From Natrinema pallidum DSM 3751 (lineage in GTDB: Archaea; Halobacteriota; Halobacteria; Halobacteriales; Natrialbaceae), in NCBI RefSeq assembly GCF_000337615.1, contig NZ_AOII01000091.1, forward strand, positions 28,866 to 92,865: a DNA stretch of 64,000 nucleotides. Reading direction: 5' to 3'. Of this stretch, positions 1-7,439 are shown in pieces. The number at the start of each line of letters is the position of its first letter. The stretch's first letter is position 1. The translations under genes and the position numbers were made by a program. The notes beneath the pieces are model-generated. The model was given only the letters and a program-made list of their open reading frames with translations, was not told the DNA's origin and ran no database searches.

Positions 1-179
1 GCGACGCGTTCGATACCATCGGCGGCCTGGTGTTGAGTCGCATCGGCCGCGCTCCCGAAGTCGGGGACGCGATCGGGGTCGACGGCTACGAACTCACCGT
101 CGACGCCGTCGAAGGGACGCGCATCTCGCGAGTGACCGTCAGCGAGGCCGTACCGGAGGCCGACGAGTCGTCCCACTGA
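1..179 (+). CDS. CorC/HlyC-family membrane protein, C-terminal end (partial)
   Basis: The reading frame enters at base 3 and ends at a TGA at 177-179, giving 58 residues. It starts DAFDTIGGLVLSRIGRAPEVGD, cut by the window edge. This is the hallmark of the transporter-associated domain found at the C-terminus of CorC/HlyC (CNNM-like, DUF21 plus CBS) membrane proteins, which are thought to take part in Mg2+/Co2+ or Na+-coupled ion export. The membrane and CBS parts lie outside the window. Family call is from the motif only. Confidence 0.8.
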   Translation, partial: DAFDTIGGLVLSRIGRAPEVGDAIGVDGYELTVDAVEGTRISRVTVSEAVPEADESSH

Positions 180-427
180 CGCCATCGACGGGGTTTCGCT
201 GCGTGCTCGATAGATTGAGCGCTCGAGCGAGCCGGCCACCACCGGTCCGGGGTGGAGACCCGTTCGAACCGCAGAGCGGTTCGCGGTCGGACGCGACGAC
301 CCGCGGCAGACGTAATGCTCTGGGACGACGGTCGAGTACGACGAACGCGCACGTCCGTGCCGATGACTGTATTCGGACATGATACTCGACCTATATTTTT
401 ATCAAGTGAGATGTCCTCCGTCGGAGT

Positions 428-1372
428 ATGAACCGTCGGACGTTCATCGGCGTCTCCGGTCTCGGACTCGGTTTCGCGGGCTGTCTCGACACGCATTCGG
501 AGACGCCCACTGATTCGAACGGGTCGCGTAGCGACCCCGACCTCGCTACCGAGAACGCGACGGACGGGGCCACCGAAGAGGCGGATCGGAACGCCGATCC
601 GTCGACGGGGACCGAGGCCGAGACGGAGACTGCGGGGACCGGCGACGACTCCGATGGCGAGAGCGGGGACTCGGAGCCGACCGTAACGTTTCCCTCGTGC
701 ACTCGAGCGGAGGTTACGGGGACGTTCGCGGCCGACGATGTCGCCTTCGCGAGCACGGGCTTCTACGAGGACGGACTGTACGGAAACACCGTGCTCGAGG
801 ACGGGATCGTGTTCGGCGAGGACGTGGCTGCACCGTTCTCCGGCACGGTCGCGTTCGAGATCGGGGAGACAGCGGCCGTTCGCGAGGCGGCCGACGAGAT
901 CGTCGTCGAACTGCCGCCGTACGGCAGTGACGGGACCGTCATCTCGTCGGTCACGACCGAGCGGGAGGCATATCTCACCGGCGGTGTCTCCCACGGGAAT
1001 CCCCACGCCCGCGAGTGTCTGCGCGAAATCGAAGCCGACGATGGCGGGGATGCCGCCGTCGAAACCCCCGCGGCGTTCGAGATCGTCCGTCTCGAGACGA
1101 ACGCGCCGATCGATGCCGGCGATTTCCTCGACGTGAGCGCGACGGTCGAGAACACCGGCGGAACCGACGGCACGCACGACCTCGCGTTGATCGTCGGCCA
1201 CAGTGCCGAACGGGTCGAACGGCGGACGGTGAGCCTCGCGGCCGGCGAGCGGACGACCATCACGACGGGATACGAAACGCCGCGCGTCGACGCCGATCAG
1301 GAGTTTCCCGTCCGCATCGAAGTGGGCGACGACGCGGCCGAACGATCCGTACTCGTCCACGGGACGGACTGA
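428..1372 (+). CDS. Tat-exported lipoprotein with CARDB-like C-terminal domain
   Basis: A 314-residue protein. The N-terminus MNRRTFIGVSGLGLGFAGC has a twin-arginine motif (residues 3-4) and a lipobox ending at Cys19, the usual haloarchaeal pattern for Tat export and lipid anchoring. Residues about 24-80 are a low-complexity Asp/Glu/Thr/Ser linker. The last third (from about residue 215) reads like a CARDB/NEW3-type beta-sandwich (sentence such as DVSATVENTGGTDGTHDLAL), typical of adhesion or scaffold domains on the cell surface. A TATA-like stretch (ctatattttta, about 390-400) lies some 30 bp upstream, fitting a short leader. The specific function is unknown. Confidence 0.8.
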   Translation: MNRRTFIGVSGLGLGFAGCLDTHSETPTDSNGSRSDPDLATENATDGATEEADRNADPSTGTEAETETAGTGDDSDGESGDSEPTVTFPSCTRAEVTGTFAADDVAFASTGFYEDGLYGNTVLEDGIVFGEDVAAPFSGTVAFEIGETAAVREAADEIVVELPPYGSDGTVISSVTTEREAYLTGGVSHGNPHARECLREIEADDGGDAAVETPAAFEIVRLETNAPIDAGDFLDVSATVENTGGTDGTHDLALIVGHSAERVERRTVSLAAGERTTITTGYETPRVDADQEFPVRIEVGDDAAERSVLVHGTD

Positions 1373-1503
1373 GACGCCGCGCGATCACGCCGGCCTCCGC
1401 TTCGAGACGGCGCGTTCCGCCTCACCAACCCGAACGACGATCGCAAGGGCTCGAGCGAGGACACGTTCGAAGCGTCCGACCCGCCTCGAGCGAGGCGTAC
1501 CGC

Positions 1504-1565
1504 TCCGCAACCACTAAACGCGGCTCACCCCTACGAACGTCCAATGACCGACTGGACGGAGAAGT
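1504..1565 (+). repeat. Left copy of 62-bp direct repeat (duplicated rfcL promoter and start)
   Basis: Matches 2329-2390 over 62 bases with a single mismatch (1558 g versus 2383 c). The copy contains the rfcL upstream region, its ATG (1544) and the first seven codons; reading on from this ATG gives a dead-end 17-residue ORF that stops at 1597. The unit spacing is exactly 825 bp. It marks the left edge of the segment carrying the VapB-VapC pair. Confidence 0.97.
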
Positions 1566-1597
1566 CCGGAAAATACGATATAGATTCGATGTACTGA
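1544..1597 (+). pseudogene. Truncated rfcL 5' fragment
   Basis: An ATG followed by the first seven codons of rfcL (MTDWTEK) and then ten unrelated codons before TGA. It is the orphaned start of rfcL left by the insertion or duplication at 1566-2328. The promoter region in front of it is duplicated too, so this stub could still be transcribed. Confidence 0.8.
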
Positions 1598-1685
1598 GAA
1601 CGTCGAATACCTCTCGTCGTTCGCTCGTCGATGCGGAGATGAATTCCGGCCAGTAGAGATAGAATGGGTAGCTCTGTATATCGGG

Positions 1686-1696
1686 GAACATTTTTG
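1686..1696 (+). promoter_or_regulatory. Probable TATA element for the vapB-vapC operon
   Basis: An AT-rich stretch (aacatttttgc) lies about 28 bp upstream of the ATG at 1721. This is the usual distance for a leaderless or short-leader haloarchaeal transcript, and it supports the start at 1721 over an in-frame ATG at 1664 that lies upstream of it. Confidence 0.45.
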
Positions 1697-1720
1697 CTTT
1701 CGCCCACCATACGCCAAGAT

Positions 1721-1951
1721 ATGTCAGACGTAGCGCTGGACGACCGCGGTCGTCTCACGCTCCCCAAGGAGGTCCGAGAGCGATACGGGGACCGATATCG
1801 CGTTGTTCAGCTTCCAGACGGAGTCAAATTGGTTCCGGTCGCTGACGACCCGCTCGAGGCACTCAGAGACGAGTTTGCGGATGTCGAGAAGTCGGCCGAC
1901 GAACTTCGTGAAGAAGCACGCGAAGCAGCGCTCGACGAGGCCGGACAGTAA
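1721..1951 (+). CDS. vapB: VapB-type antitoxin, AbrB/SpoVT domain
   Basis: A 76-residue protein starting MSDVALDDRGRLTLPKEVRER, the swapped-hairpin AbrB/SpoVT DNA-binding fold found in VapB antitoxins. The C-terminal half (about residues 45-76) is charged and helical, as expected for the part that wraps and blocks the toxin. The start at 1721 was chosen over an in-frame ATG at 1664 because the AbrB fold begins directly after it and a TATA-like box is correctly placed. The stop codon is immediately followed by the ATG of the PIN toxin gene (no spacer), the classic antitoxin-first order. Antitoxins of this type usually autoregulate their operon. Confidence 0.88.
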   Translation: MSDVALDDRGRLTLPKEVRERYGDRYRVVQLPDGVKLVPVADDPLEALRDEFADVEKSADELREEAREAALDEAGQ

Positions 1952-2326
1952 ATGTATGCGGAAACCGACTTTCTGCTCGCGCTCATCAAGGATGAAGACT
2001 GGCTCGGAGACGCCGCCGAAGCGGTATACCGAGACCGACAGGACGAGTTGTGGACGTCGCAATTCACGCTCATCGAACTCCTGTTAGTAGCCTACCGCGA
2101 GGACCGCGATACCGAACGGGTCGTTTCGAACGCCGCCAACCTCGTCGAGGTACGCGGTGACGCGGAGACGGTCGTTACGGCGGCGACGTACGTGGAGGAC
2201 CACGGGTTCACACCGTTCGACGCCCTTCACCTCGTCGAATCCAACGGGGATACTATGGTCTCGAGCGATGACACATACGAGGACGTGACGCCTCGTCTCG
2301 ACTTGAAGACCGTCACCGAAGAGTAG
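1952..2326 (+). CDS. vapC: VapC-type PIN-domain ribonuclease toxin
   Basis: A 124-residue PIN-domain protein. The acidic catalytic set is visible: Asp6 in ETDFLLALI, Glu at LIELLLV, Asp in TPFDALHL and the Asp pair in SSDDTYED. VapC proteins are Mg2+-dependent ribonucleases that cut tRNA or rRNA and are neutralised by the cognate VapB. It is translated directly after vapB. The stop codon ends three bases before the right copy of the direct repeat, so the toxin gene forms the right edge of the inserted segment. Confidence 0.88.
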   Translation: MYAETDFLLALIKDEDWLGDAAEAVYRDRQDELWTSQFTLIELLLVAYREDRDTERVVSNAANLVEVRGDAETVVTAATYVEDHGFTPFDALHLVESNGDTMVSSDDTYEDVTPRLDLKTVTEE

Positions 2327-2328
2327 CG

Positions 2329-2390
2329 TCCGCAACCACTAAACGCGGCTCACCCCTACGAACGTCCAATGACCGACTGGACCGAGAAGT
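2329..2390 (+). repeat. Right copy of 62-bp direct repeat (functional rfcL start)
   Basis: Partner of 1504-1565. This copy carries the upstream region (ccactaaacgcgg, probable TATA-like element at about 2336-2344) and the first codons of the intact rfcL gene, so rfcL keeps its promoter despite the insertion. Confidence 0.97.
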
Positions 2391-3871
2391 ACCGTCCGAC
2401 GACGCTGTCGGAGGTACGCGGCAACAACAAGGCCCGCGACCAACTCGAGGAGTGGGCCGAAAGCTGGGACGACCACCGCAAGTCGGTGATCGTCCACGGC
2501 AGCCCCGGCGTCGGGAAGACCTCCGCCGCCCACGCGCTGGCCACCGACATGGGTTGGCCGGTAATGGAGTTGAACGCCAGCGACAGCCGCGGAGCCGACG
2601 TCATCGAGAAGATCGCCGGCGAGGCCGCCAAGAGCGGGACCCTCACCGGCGGCGAGGCGGGCCGCCGGCTTGTCGTTCTCGACGAGGCGGACAATTTCCA
2701 CGGCAACGCCGACTACGGCGGTTCTCGAGAGGTCACGCGCGTCGTCAAGGACGCGAACCAGCCGATCGTCCTCGTCGCAAACGAGTTCTACGACATGAGC
2801 AAGTCGCTGCGAAACGCCTGTGAGACGATCGAGTTTCGCGACGTCTCGAAGCGATCGATCGTCCCCGTCTTGCGGGACATCTGTCGGCGCGAAGGGGTCG
2901 AATTCGAGGAGGGCGCCCTCGAGAAGATCGCCGAATCGACCAGCGGCGACCTGCGCTCGGCGGTCAACGACCTGCAGGCGGTCGCCGAGGAGGCCGAGCG
3001 CCTGACCGTCGACGACGTGGTGACGAGCGAGCGCGATACCACCGAGGGCATCTTCGATTTCCTCGACGAACTGATCAAAGAGAAAGACGCCGAGGGTGCG
3101 CTGCGAGCCTCCTACGACGTCGACGAGACGCCGGACGATCTGCTCAACTGGATCGAGGACAACGTGCCGAAGGACTACGAGGGGGCCGAACTCGCCGACG
3201 CCTACGAGTTCCTCTCGAACGCCGATCGCTGGCTGGGTCGCGTCCGGGCCACACAGGACTACTCCTACTGGCGGTACGCGACGGACAACATGACCGCCGG
3301 CGTCGCCGCTTCGCGACGGGGCGAGAAGGGTGGCTGGACCCGCTACGGCCCGCCGAGCTACTGGTCGAAACTCGGCCGCACCAAAGGCACCCGGAACACC
3401 CGCGATTCGATCGCCGAGCGCATCGCCGAGCGGGAAGGCGCAAGCGTCGCAACCGCCCGCCGGGAGATCCTTCCGTTCCTATCGGCGATGACCCACCACT
3501 GCAAGAACCGAGCACTGACCGTCCGCATGGCTGCGGCCTACGATCTCGACGAATCCGAGGTCTCCTTCGTTACCGGCAGCGGAAAGGACACCAACAAAGT
3601 CGAATCGGTCGTCGCGGACGCCGACGAACTGAAAGCCGAAAAAGCGGTCGAGCACTCGGGCAACGCCTTCTTCGAGGCCGAGCGCTCGAGCGGTGCCGAC
3701 GAGACGGCCGCCGCTGCGACCGACGAAAGCGGCGACGGCGACGACTCGAGCGGGCAGCAGGCGCTCACGGCTGCGAAGTCGGACGATAGTGACGGCGGCT
3801 CCGTGTCGGACGACTCGTCGTCGGTCGACGACCCCGACGACGATCAGGCCGGGCTAAGCGACTTCATGTGA
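2369..3871 (+). CDS. rfcL: Replication factor C large subunit
   Basis: A 500-residue AAA+ ATPase, the large subunit of the archaeal clamp loader that places the PCNA sliding clamp on primed DNA. Walker A is GSPGVGKT (44-51), Walker B VVLDEADN (102-109), with a sensor region at VLVANEFYDM. The RFC collar domain follows. The tail beyond about residue 430 is a long acidic Ser/Asp/Gly stretch that ends in QAGLSDFM, a PIP-box-like PCNA-binding motif as in other archaeal RfcL proteins. The ATG at 2369 lies in the right copy of the direct repeat. Confidence 0.97.
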   Translation: MTDWTEKYRPTTLSEVRGNNKARDQLEEWAESWDDHRKSVIVHGSPGVGKTSAAHALATDMGWPVMELNASDSRGADVIEKIAGEAAKSGTLTGGEAGRRLVVLDEADNFHGNADYGGSREVTRVVKDANQPIVLVANEFYDMSKSLRNACETIEFRDVSKRSIVPVLRDICRREGVEFEEGALEKIAESTSGDLRSAVNDLQAVAEEAERLTVDDVVTSERDTTEGIFDFLDELIKEKDAEGALRASYDVDETPDDLLNWIEDNVPKDYEGAELADAYEFLSNADRWLGRVRATQDYSYWRYATDNMTAGVAASRRGEKGGWTRYGPPSYWSKLGRTKGTRNTRDSIAERIAEREGASVATARREILPFLSAMTHHCKNRALTVRMAAAYDLDESEVSFVTGSGKDTNKVESVVADADELKAEKAVEHSGNAFFEAERSSGADETAAAATDESGDGDDSSGQQALTAAKSDDSDGGSVSDDSSSVDDPDDDQAGLSDFM

Positions 3872-4012
3872 GCAGTGTGCCGGCGGCGGCGTACGGACGC
3901 AGGGGGATATCGGAGCGGCGTTCGGATACCCTCGGCAACATCTGTCTACATATTGACTGACCGGCACTATTACGTCGCTGAACGATGAGAGTACTTCTTG
4001 GTGACCCGCCGA

Positions 4013-4210
4013 ATGACTGAGACACATAGCTGCCCGCTCTGTACGGAGACGTACGACGATCGCAACGACCTCCGCGTCCATCTCGAGGTGACCCACCGGA
4101 AATCCGAAGTCGTCTCCTCTCTGGTCGAACTCGACGCGGCGGTGACCGATATCCCGTCCGATCACGAGTCGACGACCGTCGACGAAGAGCCACGGGCACC
4201 GTCCGCCTGA
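4013..4210 (+). CDS. Small C2H2 zinc-finger protein
   Basis: A 65-residue protein with one C2H2 finger: CPLC at residues 6-9 followed by HLEVTH. Single-finger proteins of this sort are frequent in haloarchaea and are mostly uncharacterised; DNA or protein binding is likely but not shown. The start is taken at ATG 4013 (MTETHSCPLC); an upstream in-frame GTG at 4001 is an alternative. An 11-residue ORF (3985-4020) overlaps the start. Confidence 0.75.
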   Translation: MTETHSCPLCTETYDDRNDLRVHLEVTHRKSEVVSSLVELDAAVTDIPSDHESTTVDEEPRAPSA

Positions 4211-4227
4211 ACGAGTGCGAACACGGA

Positions 4228-4935
4228 TCAGCGGTCTTCTACCGGGAGTCGATCGCGAAACGCCGACGACAGTGCCTCGCTAACGCCTGCAGCGAGGGCA
4301 GGCGGCTCGCGATCGCCGTCGGGTTCGGTCCCGTCCAGCGGCGGGACCGTCGTAACTGGATAGTCGGTCATCCGCTCGAGTTCGTCGGGATTCGTCCGCT
4401 CCGCGGTCGTTTCGCCCGCGTACTCGTTGACGACGATCCCACAGATATCGATGTCGTGGGCCTCGAGTGCGTCGACCGAGAGCGCGGTGTGATTGAGCGT
4501 GCCCAGTCCCGACCGCGTGACAATGACTGCCGTGGCTTCGAGATCGGCAACGAGATCGATCACCTCCCGGTCGCCGGCCAGCGGGACGCGGAGGCCCCCG
4601 ATCCCTTCGACGATCGGGACCGGGGTCGCTTCGATCTCCCGCTCGCAGGCCGTGCGGATCGACTCGTAGAAGAGGTCCTCCCCGGCGACCTCGGCCGCGA
4701 CCCGCGGTGCGAGCGCTGGCTCGAGATAGCGGGGACAGGTCGCGGCCTCCGGAGCGCCACAGGCGGCGGCGACGAACGCCGCGTCGTCGTCCGGCGGATG
4801 CCCGGTCTGGGCCGGTTTGATCGCCCGGGCGTCGTGGCCCTCCTCGCGGAGCAGGCGCGTGAGCCCGGCCGTCACGACCGTCTTCCCGACGCCCGTTCCG
4901 GTGCCGACGACGGCGATCGGTCGCCGGGCGCTCAT
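4228..4935 (-). CDS. bioD: Dethiobiotin synthetase
   Basis: A 235-residue P-loop enzyme that carboxylates 7,8-diaminopelargonate to dethiobiotin with ATP, the step before BioB. The nucleotide-binding loop GTGTGVGKT starts at about residue 10, and KPAQTG (substrate and ATP contacts) and EGIGGL follow in the usual order. It is the last gene of the operon; its ATG overlaps the TGA of bioF by four bases (4932-4935), so translation is probably coupled. Confidence 0.95.
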   Translation of the reverse strand: MSARRPIAVVGTGTGVGKTVVTAGLTRLLREEGHDARAIKPAQTGHPPDDDAAFVAAACGAPEAATCPRYLEPALAPRVAAEVAGEDLFYESIRTACEREIEATPVPIVEGIGGLRVPLAGDREVIDLVADLEATAVIVTRSGLGTLNHTALSVDALEAHDIDICGIVVNEYAGETTAERTNPDELERMTDYPVTTVPPLDGTEPDGDREPPALAAGVSEALSSAFRDRLPVEDR

Positions 4936-6155
4936 AGCAGTCCGACCTCCTTGCCCGCGGCGCGAAACGCCTCGAGACAGGCGATGATGTCGCTCCGATC
5001 GTGGGTGGCCATCGGAACGACGCGGATGCGACTGGTTCCCTCCGGAACCGTCGGCGGCCGGATCGCCGGCGCGACGACATCCCGTTCGCGGACCCCGTCG
5101 GCGAGCGTGATGGCGTCCTCGCGGTCGCCCACGATGACGGGGAGAATCTGGGAGTCGCCCCACACGTCGAACCCCATCGATTCGAGGCCGTCCCGGAGGT
5201 GGGCGACGTTCTCCCAGAGTCGCTCCCGTGCACCGCCGTGACGGGCGACGTGGAGCGCCTCGCTCGCCGCCGCGGCCGCCGGCGGCGCGAGTCCGGTCGA
5301 GAAGACGAACGAGCGCGCGTCGTTGAGTACGCATTCGATCAATTCCGCGCTACCGGCGACGTACCCGCCCTGACTGGCCAGCGCTTTCGAGAGCGTTCCC
5401 ATCTGAACGTGGACACGGTCCTCGAGCCCCTCCGCCTGGACGACGCCGCCGCCGTTGGCGTAGAGGCCGGTCGCGTGGGCCTCGTCGACCATCACCCACG
5501 CGCCGAACTCCTCGGCGGCGTCACAGATCGCATCGAGGGGTGCGACGGTGCCGTCCATGCTGAACACCGAATCGGTGACGATCAGCCAGGACTCGTCGGC
5601 CGGCTGGCGGCCGTCTCGGGCCGCCCGTTCGGCTCGGTCCGCGAGCTTCGATCGCAGGCTCGCCGCATCGCAGTGGTCGTAGACGACCGTCTCGGTGTCC
5701 GTGAGTCGACAGCCGTCGATGATGCTCGCGTGATTCAACTCGTCGGAGAAGACGACATCGGGCTCGAGCGCCGTGATCGTACCGACGTTCGCGGCGTACC
5801 CCGACGAAAAGGCCAGCGCGCGCTCAGTGCCTTTGACCTCGGCGAGTTGCCGCTCGAGGTCTCGGTGGACCATCGTATCCCCGGTCACGAGTCGGCTCGC
5901 CCCGGCACCCGTTCCGACGGTCGCGGCGGCCTGCCGGGCCGCGTCCTGTACCCGCTGGTCGTCGGTCAATCCCAAGTAGTTGTTCGAGGCGAAAACGAGC
6001 GCCTCCGCCGTCTCGAGGACGGGCAACTCGCCGCCCGATGGCTCGGCGAAGTAGCCGTGCTCGGCGACCCGGTCGACGGGCGAGAGGGCACGTTTCAAAT
6101 CGTTTTCCTCGAGCGTCTCGAGTCGCGTCTCGAGGTCGAACCCGCGGTCGGCCAT
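4932..6155 (-). CDS. bioF: 8-amino-7-oxononanoate synthase
   Basis: A 407-residue PLP enzyme of the alpha-oxoamine synthase family that condenses pimeloyl thioester with alanine. The PLP lysine lies in GTLSKALASQGGYV, and VDEAHATGLYANGGG and FASNNYLGLT are family signatures. The start at MADRGFDLETRL (6155) was preferred to a start 19 codons upstream because the upstream part shows no family similarity. It lies 145 bp after bioU and overlaps bioD. Confidence 0.95.
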   Translation of the reverse strand: MADRGFDLETRLETLEENDLKRALSPVDRVAEHGYFAEPSGGELPVLETAEALVFASNNYLGLTDDQRVQDAARQAAATVGTGAGASRLVTGDTMVHRDLERQLAEVKGTERALAFSSGYAANVGTITALEPDVVFSDELNHASIIDGCRLTDTETVVYDHCDAASLRSKLADRAERAARDGRQPADESWLIVTDSVFSMDGTVAPLDAICDAAEEFGAWVMVDEAHATGLYANGGGVVQAEGLEDRVHVQMGTLSKALASQGGYVAGSAELIECVLNDARSFVFSTGLAPPAAAAASEALHVARHGGARERLWENVAHLRDGLESMGFDVWGDSQILPVIVGDREDAITLADGVRERDVVAPAIRPPTVPEGTSRIRVVPMATHDRSDIIACLEAFRAAGKEVGLL

Positions 6156-6300
6156 TCGGCTAAACCGACTCAACGCCACGGTTTGACTCTCACGGTTCGG
6201 ACCGAGCAGCAAGCTCGGCGTCGCTGCGGCTCGAGGCGGCCGATAGGCGACGGTTTGGGGGATCGTAGTCGCTCCCTCATCGAAACGGACTGCGACGAGA

Positions 6301-7410
6301 TTAGAAGCCGGGCAACAGGTCGGCTGGGCCGAAGACGCCGTACTCGCCCGCTCGGTTCCGGCGGACGCCGGCTTTCAGATAGCCCAGCGCGGGCCCGTTG
6401 ACGTTGGCCTCCATGCTCGTTTCGTCGCCCAGTTGGAACGTGTTCGTCGCCGTCTCACCGTCGAAGGTGCGGCCGGTCACGCGGACCGTCGTCGTCGTCG
6501 GCTTCTCGTCGTTGCGAACGTCGAGAACCCCGCCGACGGTGACATCGTCAGCGTCACAGACACCGGCGCGCTCGAGCAGGACGTCGTCGGCGTGTTCCAT
6601 GTCCTCGAACTCGATGACGCCGTCGTGGTCGTCGATGATGGCCTCGATCTCCGCCTCGGAGAGGTTGCGGGCGGTCTCGATGTCGTACTCGGGGAGGTGT
6701 GCGATGTCCTCGCGGACGGTCCCGCGGTTGTCCTCGTAGCCCGACTTGAGGCCGACACCCCAGTGGATGTCGACGTCGGTGACCTCGACGAACGACTGGG
6801 CGGCCAGCGCGGCCGCGCCGGTCAGCAGGCCGGGGGTCGCGCCCGCCCCGCAGATGAACGTGATACCGTTCTCCTCGAACTCGTCGCTGCGGTCGTCGAG
6901 CATGTCGATCACGCGCGAGCGCTTGAGGACGTCGATCATGACCCCGGAGTAGCCGCCCTCGGCGAAGCGGTCGGCGGTTCGGGGGATGAAGTCGTGTTCG
7001 TAGTTCGGCAGCGCCAACAACACGGCGTCGATCCGGTCGCCGCGGTCGATGATCTCCTGAATGGCGTCCTCGCTGGGCCGGGCCTGACTCGAGGCGACGA
7101 CGCCCCTGTCCTCGCCGTGTTGTTTGACGCCGCCCCCGGCGGTCGTCGCGCCCGTACCGCCGTCCGTCGCGACCTCGCTGTCTCGCGGCTCATCGCCGCT
7201 CGACTCTTCCGAGCCGCTTCGCGGCTCGCTGTCTATGTTGCCCTCGGTCGCAGCCAGCAACTCGTCCACATCGAGGCCGTCGAAGTCGACGGCGACGCCG
7301 TGGCGGTCACACGCCGCGACGGGGGTCAGCGCGTCCTTGTGCTGGCTCACTTCGAGCGCTCGTCGGCCGATACCTCCGGTTCCGAGTACCGCAAACGTAA
7401 TTTCGTCCAT
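6301..7410 (-). CDS. bioU: Probable BioU-type 7,8-diaminopelargonate-forming enzyme (saccharopine-reductase-like)
   Basis: A 369-residue Rossmann-fold oxidoreductase starting MDEITFAVLGTGGIGRRALE. Its place between bioB and bioF, together with the absence of a bioA here, points to BioU, the single-turnover suicide enzyme that replaces BioA in cyanobacteria and was also reported from haloarchaea; family recognition is from memory, not a search. Lys163 (in IDVLKRSRV) is a candidate for the consumed lysine: subtracting the low-complexity insert at about residues 58-105 puts it close to the position of Lys124 in the cyanobacterial enzyme. That insert contains a perfect DNA palindrome (7211-7227). 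The start is 29 bp after the bioB stop. Confidence 0.75.
   Translation of the reverse strand: MDEITFAVLGTGGIGRRALEVSQHKDALTPVAACDRHGVAVDFDGLDVDELLAATEGNIDSEPRSGSEESSGDEPRDSEVATDGGTGATTAGGGVKQHGEDRGVVASSQARPSEDAIQEIIDRGDRIDAVLLALPNYEHDFIPRTADRFAEGGYSGVMIDVLKRSRVIDMLDDRSDEFEENGITFICGAGATPGLLTGAAALAAQSFVEVTDVDIHWGVGLKSGYEDNRGTVREDIAHLPEYDIETARNLSEAEIEAIIDDHDGVIEFEDMEHADDVLLERAGVCDADDVTVGGVLDVRNDEKPTTTTVRVTGRTFDGETATNTFQLGDETSMEANVNGPALGYLKAGVRRNRAGEYGVFGPADLLPGF
7211..7227. repeat. REP-like perfect inverted repeat inside bioU
   Basis: GAGCCGC-TTC-GCGGCTC, a 7-bp stem with a 3-base loop, lying in the part of bioU that encodes the Ser/Glu/Gly-rich insert. It resembles the short GC-rich palindromes in the gyrB-gyrA spacer (38774-38848). 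Confidence 0.7.
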
Positions 7411-7439
7411 GGTGTCGATGTGCTGTGTTCGTCGTGTCG

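Noticed and set aside
86..1360. A long minus-strand open frame over the lipoprotein gene
   Set aside because: It is Arg-rich with no domain character, as expected of an antisense frame in high-GC DNA, and it would overlap the lipoprotein gene entirely.
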